NCBI RefSeq assembly: GCF_009728735.1
Contig: NZ_CP024636.1
Span: 176,150-240,149 of the forward strand
Length of the DNA stretch: 64,000 bases
Source: Pantoea phytobeneficialis
GTDB taxonomy: Bacteria; Pseudomonadota; Gammaproteobacteria; Enterobacterales; Enterobacteriaceae
Direction of reading: 5' to 3'
In this document: positions 61,087 through 64,000 of the stretch, one piece after another
Layout of the letters: each line of letters begins with the position of its first letter
How positions within the stretch are numbered: position 1 is the first letter of the stretch
Translations under genes and position numbers: made by a program
The notes under the pieces: model-generated
The model's input: only the letters and a program-made list of their open reading frames with translations
The model's database searches: none
Told to the model about the DNA's origin: nothing

Positions 61087-61718
61087 TGGACGCTTATGAC
61101 ATTCCCGCTGAGGCGGTCAGCCTTAGCGAGGAAACCATCAAAAAAAGCCGCTTTATCACGCTGCTGGCGCACACCGACGGCGTGGAAGCGGCGCGTGCTT
61201 TTGTTCAGCAGATTAAAGCTGAACACCCCACCGCGCGACATCATTGTTGGGCATGGGTGGCGGGCGCGCCGGATGATTCGCAGCAACTGGGTTTTTCTGA
61301 TGATGGCGAGCCATCAGGTACCGCAGGCAAACCGATGCTTGCTCAGCTAATGGGGAGCGGTGTGGGGGAAATCACTGCGGTGGTGGTGCGCTATTACGGT
61401 GGCATTATGCTCGGCACCGGTGGGCTGGTGAAAGCCTATGGCGGCGGTGTGCAGCAAGGATTAAAACAGCTGGCGCGTTGCCGTAAGGTACCGATGCAAT
61501 CTTTTACTCTGCAATGTGACTATGCACAGCTCAGCGATATCGAGCGCCTGCTGCAGCGTTTTGACGGCGAGGTCGAAGAGAGCCATTATCTTGATCGCAT
61601 CACGCTGCGCCTGGCATTACCGCATAGCCAGATCGATGGCTTTCGGCAAAACCTCTCTGATTACAGTCGGGGCGTGCTGACGCTCATCCCACTGGAAAAT
61701 TCAAGCATATCTCTTTGA
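61086..61718 (+). CDS. yigZ: IMPACT family protein YigZ
   Basis: YigZ is a cytosolic two-domain protein of the IMPACT/YigZ family, with a possible role in translation or nucleic-acid binding, not established. The 210-residue product has KKSRFITLLAHTDGVEAARAFVQ, HHCWAWVAG, FSDDGEPSGTAGKPML and RYYGGIMLGTGGLVKAYGGG, all typical. It is coupled to pepQ by TGATG and is followed by trkH after 14 bases. Confidence 0.95.
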   Translation: MDAYDIPAEAVSLSEETIKKSRFITLLAHTDGVEAARAFVQQIKAEHPTARHHCWAWVAGAPDDSQQLGFSDDGEPSGTAGKPMLAQLMGSGVGEITAVVVRYYGGIMLGTGGLVKAYGGGVQQGLKQLARCRKVPMQSFTLQCDYAQLSDIERLLQRFDGEVEESHYLDRITLRLALPHSQIDGFRQNLSDYSRGVLTLIPLENSSISL

Positions 61719-61732
61719 AAGGAAAAGGCTGA

Positions 61733-63184
61733 ATGCATTTTCGCGCCATTACCCGCATTGTGGGCCTGCTGGTGATTTTGTTCTCAGTAACCATGATCCT
61801 GCCAGGTCTGGTGGCCTTAATTTATCGTGACGGTGCCGGACGGGCGTTCAGTCAGACCTTTATGATGGCCATTGTCATTGGTTCACTGCTGTGGTGGCCG
61901 AACCGCAAACAAAAGACCGAGCTGAAGCCGCGCGAAGGTTTTCTGATCGTGGTGTTATTCTGGACCGTGCTGGGCAGCGTGGGGGCCATGCCGTTTATGT
62001 TTGCCGAGCAGCCGCACCTGTCGGTGACCGATGCGTTCTTTGAATCCTTTTCCGGTTTAACCACTACCGGGGCGACGACGCTGGTGGGGCTGGATTCGTT
62101 GCCCAAAGCGATTCTGTTCTATCGGCAGATGCTGCAATGGTTGGGGGGGATGGGGATCATTGTGCTGGCGGTGGCGATCCTACCGATTCTCGGTGTGGGT
62201 GGGATGCAGTTGTATCGCGCGGAAATGCCCGGACCGCTGAAAGATAACAAAATGCGACCGCGTATCGCAGAGACGGCAAAAACCCTGTGGTTGATCTATG
62301 TTCTGCTGACCATCGCCTGTGCCGTGGCGCTGTGGCTGGCGGGGATGCCGGTGTTTGATGCTATCGGCCATAGTTTTTCCACCATCGCCATCGGTGGCTT
62401 CTCGACACATGATGCCAGCATTGGCTATTTCAACAGCCCAACAATCAATACCATCGTGGCGGTATTCCTGCTGATCTCTGGCTGTAACTATGGCTTGCAC
62501 TTCTCTTTATTGAGTGGCCGCAGCCTGAAAGTGTACTGGCGCGATCCGGAGTTTCGGATGTTCATTGGCGTGCAGTTGACGCTGGTGGTGATCTGTACCG
62601 TGGTGCTGTGGTTCCATGATGTCTATTCCAGTGGCTTACAAACGCTGAACCAGGCCTTTTTCCAGGTGGTATCGATGGCCACCACCGCCGGATTCACTAC
62701 GGACAGCATCGCGCGTTGGCCGCTGTTTCTGCCGGTGCTGTTGCTGTGTTCCGCTTTTATCGGTGGCTGTGCGGGTTCGACCGGTGGCGGCCTGAAGGTG
62801 ATCCGTATTCTGTTGCTGTGCAAACAGGGTTCGCGTGAGCTGAAGCGCCTTGTCCACCCTAACGCGGTTTACACTATTAAGTTGGGGAACCGTGCATTGC
62901 CGGAACGCATTCTGGAAGCGGTTTGGGGATTCTTCTCCGCTTATGCGCTGGTGTTCCTGGTGAGTATGCTGGCAATCATCGCCACCGGTGTCGATGACTT
63001 CTCCGCTTTTGCCGCTGTTGCCGCGACCCTCAATAACCTCGGACCTGGGCTGGGGGTGGTCGCCGATAACTTTGCTTCGATGAATGATGTGGCGAAGTGG
63101 ATATTGATTTCGACCATGCTGTTTGGCCGCCTTGAGGTGTTTACTTTGCTGGTGCTCTTCACCCCGACCTTCTGGCGCGAGTGA
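61733..63184 (+). CDS. trkH: Trk potassium transporter subunit TrkH
   Basis: TrkH is the membrane channel subunit of the low-affinity K+ uptake system gated by TrkA. The 483-residue protein equals E. coli TrkH. It has four pseudo-repeats with selectivity-filter segments around TTTGATTLVGLD, STIAIGGFSTHD, TTAGFTTDS and NNLGPGLG, and about ten membrane helices. AAGGAAAAGG precedes the ATG. Confidence 0.97.
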   Translation: MHFRAITRIVGLLVILFSVTMILPGLVALIYRDGAGRAFSQTFMMAIVIGSLLWWPNRKQKTELKPREGFLIVVLFWTVLGSVGAMPFMFAEQPHLSVTDAFFESFSGLTTTGATTLVGLDSLPKAILFYRQMLQWLGGMGIIVLAVAILPILGVGGMQLYRAEMPGPLKDNKMRPRIAETAKTLWLIYVLLTIACAVALWLAGMPVFDAIGHSFSTIAIGGFSTHDASIGYFNSPTINTIVAVFLLISGCNYGLHFSLLSGRSLKVYWRDPEFRMFIGVQLTLVVICTVVLWFHDVYSSGLQTLNQAFFQVVSMATTAGFTTDSIARWPLFLPVLLLCSAFIGGCAGSTGGGLKVIRILLLCKQGSRELKRLVHPNAVYTIKLGNRALPERILEAVWGFFSAYALVFLVSMLAIIATGVDDFSAFAAVAATLNNLGPGLGVVADNFASMNDVAKWILISTMLFGRLEVFTLLVLFTPTFWRE

Positions 63185-63201
63185 TAAAACGGGATAGTGT
63201 A

Positions 63202-63738
63202 ATGAAAGCGTTGATTGTTTATTCCAGCCGTGACGGGCAAACACAGAAAATTGCCGGACGTATTGCGCAAAACCTGGCACCGCAACAGTTGTGTGATGTG
63301 ATTGAGATATCACAGACAGCGACGCTTGATTGGGCGCAATATGATCGGGTGCTGATTGGTGCCTCGATTCGCTATGGTCATTTCCATCCGGCATTAATGA
63401 AGTTTGTCACTCAGCATTTGGGAGAGTTGCAGCAGCGTGTTAGTGGTTTCTTCAGTGTGAATCTGACAGCACGTAAAGCAGATAAATGCACACCGGAGAC
63501 TAATGCTTACACCCGTAAGTTTCTGGCCCAGTCACCCTGGCAGCCAGACTGCTGTGCGGTATTTGCCGGTGCGCTGCGTTATCCGCGCTATCGTTGGTTT
63601 GACCGCGTCATGATTCAGTTGATTATGCGTATGACGGGCGGGGAAACAGATACTTCTAAAGAGGTGGAGTACACCGATTGGCAAAAGGTCGCGCTTTTTG
63701 CCCAGGATTTTGTGCAGTTACCAGGCAAATCGTTGTGA
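63202..63738 (+). CDS. hemG: menaquinone-dependent protoporphyrinogen IX oxidase
   Basis: HemG is the flavodoxin-like FMN enzyme that oxidises protoporphyrinogen IX using quinone at the inner membrane. ATG 63202 gives 178 residues (E. coli 181), beginning MKALIVYSSRDGQTQKIAG. IGASIRYGHFHPA, FFSVNLTARKADK and GALRYPRYRWFDRVMIQLIMRMTGGETDTSKEVEYTDW match. It lies just before the rrn operon, as hemG-rrnA in E. coli. Confidence 0.96.
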   Translation: MKALIVYSSRDGQTQKIAGRIAQNLAPQQLCDVIEISQTATLDWAQYDRVLIGASIRYGHFHPALMKFVTQHLGELQQRVSGFFSVNLTARKADKCTPETNAYTRKFLAQSPWQPDCCAVFAGALRYPRYRWFDRVMIQLIMRMTGGETDTSKEVEYTDWQKVALFAQDFVQLPGKSL

Positions 63739-63793
63739 AATAGACCGCTTTGGTGAAATTTAGTCCGAACGATCATTTTTTTGCAATAAACGC

Positions 63794-63821
63794 TTGTCAG
63801 TCAGAATTATCTCCCTATAAT
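63794..63821 (+). promoter_or_regulatory. rrn P1 promoter
   Basis: TTGTCA (63794-63799), a 16-bp spacer and a perfect TATAAT (63816-63821) are followed by the GC-rich discriminator GCGCCTCC expected of stringently controlled P1 promoters. The A/T-rich stretch at about 63772-63792 resembles an UP element. Confidence 0.9.
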
Positions 63822-63912
63822 GCGCCTCCACTGACACGGCAAAGCGGCAACGCAGACGGTCAGCGAGGGACGAAGTGATTCATCCCGCCAGAGAAAAATC
63901 TCGAAAAAGAGA

Positions 63913-63940
63913 TTGACTCTGAAGGAGGAAAGCGTAATAT
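63913..63940 (+). promoter_or_regulatory. rrn P2 promoter
   Basis: TTGACT (63913-63918), a 16-bp spacer and TAATAT (63935-63940) followed by ACGCCACC lie about 119 bp after P1, the usual tandem arrangement. Confidence 0.88.
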
Positions 63941-63979
63941 ACGCCACCTCGCGACAGGCGGTTAACCCGCTGCTCGCAC

Positions 63980-63988
63980 TGCTCTTTA
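63980..63988 (+). promoter_or_regulatory. rrn boxA antitermination signal
   Basis: TGCTCTTTA is the rRNA boxA sequence bound by NusB-NusE. A small GC stem (GCGG...CCGC near 63958-63970) before it is boxB-like. The window ends in the rrn leader before 16S; synteny suggests the rrnA-equivalent operon. Confidence 0.9.
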
Positions 63989-64000
63989 ACAATTTATCAG

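Overview
The window is a contiguous stretch of enterobacterial core chromosome. It begins inside trxA and ends in the leader of a ribosomal RNA operon, just short of 16S. Gene order follows the E. coli K-12 trxA-rho-ECA-hem-cya-uvrD-metE-tat-fad-hemG-rrnA region almost gene for gene, and most proteins can be aligned from memory with E. coli proteins over their full length. Departures from E. coli point to another genus of Enterobacterales, most likely Erwiniaceae such as Pantoea. These departures are: no rffG/rffH, yifK, aslBA, cyaY or yigFG; added abrB-like, yehS-like, pepE and TPR-glycosyltransferase genes; and a dispersed palindromic repeat. The genus is an inference.

Layout. 1-2020: trxA end and rho with its leader and terminator. 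2125-13033: the enterobacterial common antigen (ECA) operon wecA-wzzE-wecB-wecC-(rffGH missing)-wecD-wecE-wzxE-wecF-wzyE-wecG, mostly with translationally coupled junctions. 13142-13654: tRNA operon Arg(CCG)-His(GTG)-Leu(CAG)-Pro(TGG) with promoter and terminator. 13683-14093: the sRNA gene glmZ with three GlrR-type boxes, an IHF site and a sigma-54 promoter. 14186-18269: hemCDXY on the minus strand, divergent from cyaA (18584), which is followed by lptM-dapF-yigA-xerC-yigB and SOS-controlled uvrD. 26861-28130: corA with a corL-like leader. 28275-36866: abrB-like, rarD, yigI, pldA, recQ, rhtC, rhtB, pldB, yigL. 37045-43764: yigM, yehS-like, metR/metE, dlhH, udp. 43840-52799: TPR-glycosyltransferase, rmuC, ubiE-ubiJ-ubiB, tatABC, tatD, rfaH. 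53009-63738: pepE, ubiD, fre, fadBA, pepQ, yigZ, trkH, hemG. 63794-64000: rrn P1, P2 and boxA.

Functional themes are the cell envelope (ECA lipid-linked synthesis and polymerisation, RfaH, PldA/PldB, LptM), tetrapyrrole synthesis (hemCDXY, hemG), ubiquinone synthesis (ubiEJB, ubiD), Tat export, amino-acid metabolism and efflux (dapF, metE/metR, rhtB/rhtC), DNA maintenance (uvrD, recQ, xerC, rmuC) and fatty-acid oxidation. Many control sites can be read directly: CRP sites at cyaA and udp, a LexA box at uvrD, met boxes at metE, a FadR operator at fadB, and GlrR/IHF/sigma-54 elements at glmZ.

No prophage, transposase, CRISPR array or integrated island was found. The most interesting points are the excision-like scar between wecC and wecD, the uncharacterised TPR-glycosyltransferase between udp and rmuC, the five-copy palindromic repeat family, the complete glmZ control region, and several short leader ORFs that sit in regulatory positions.
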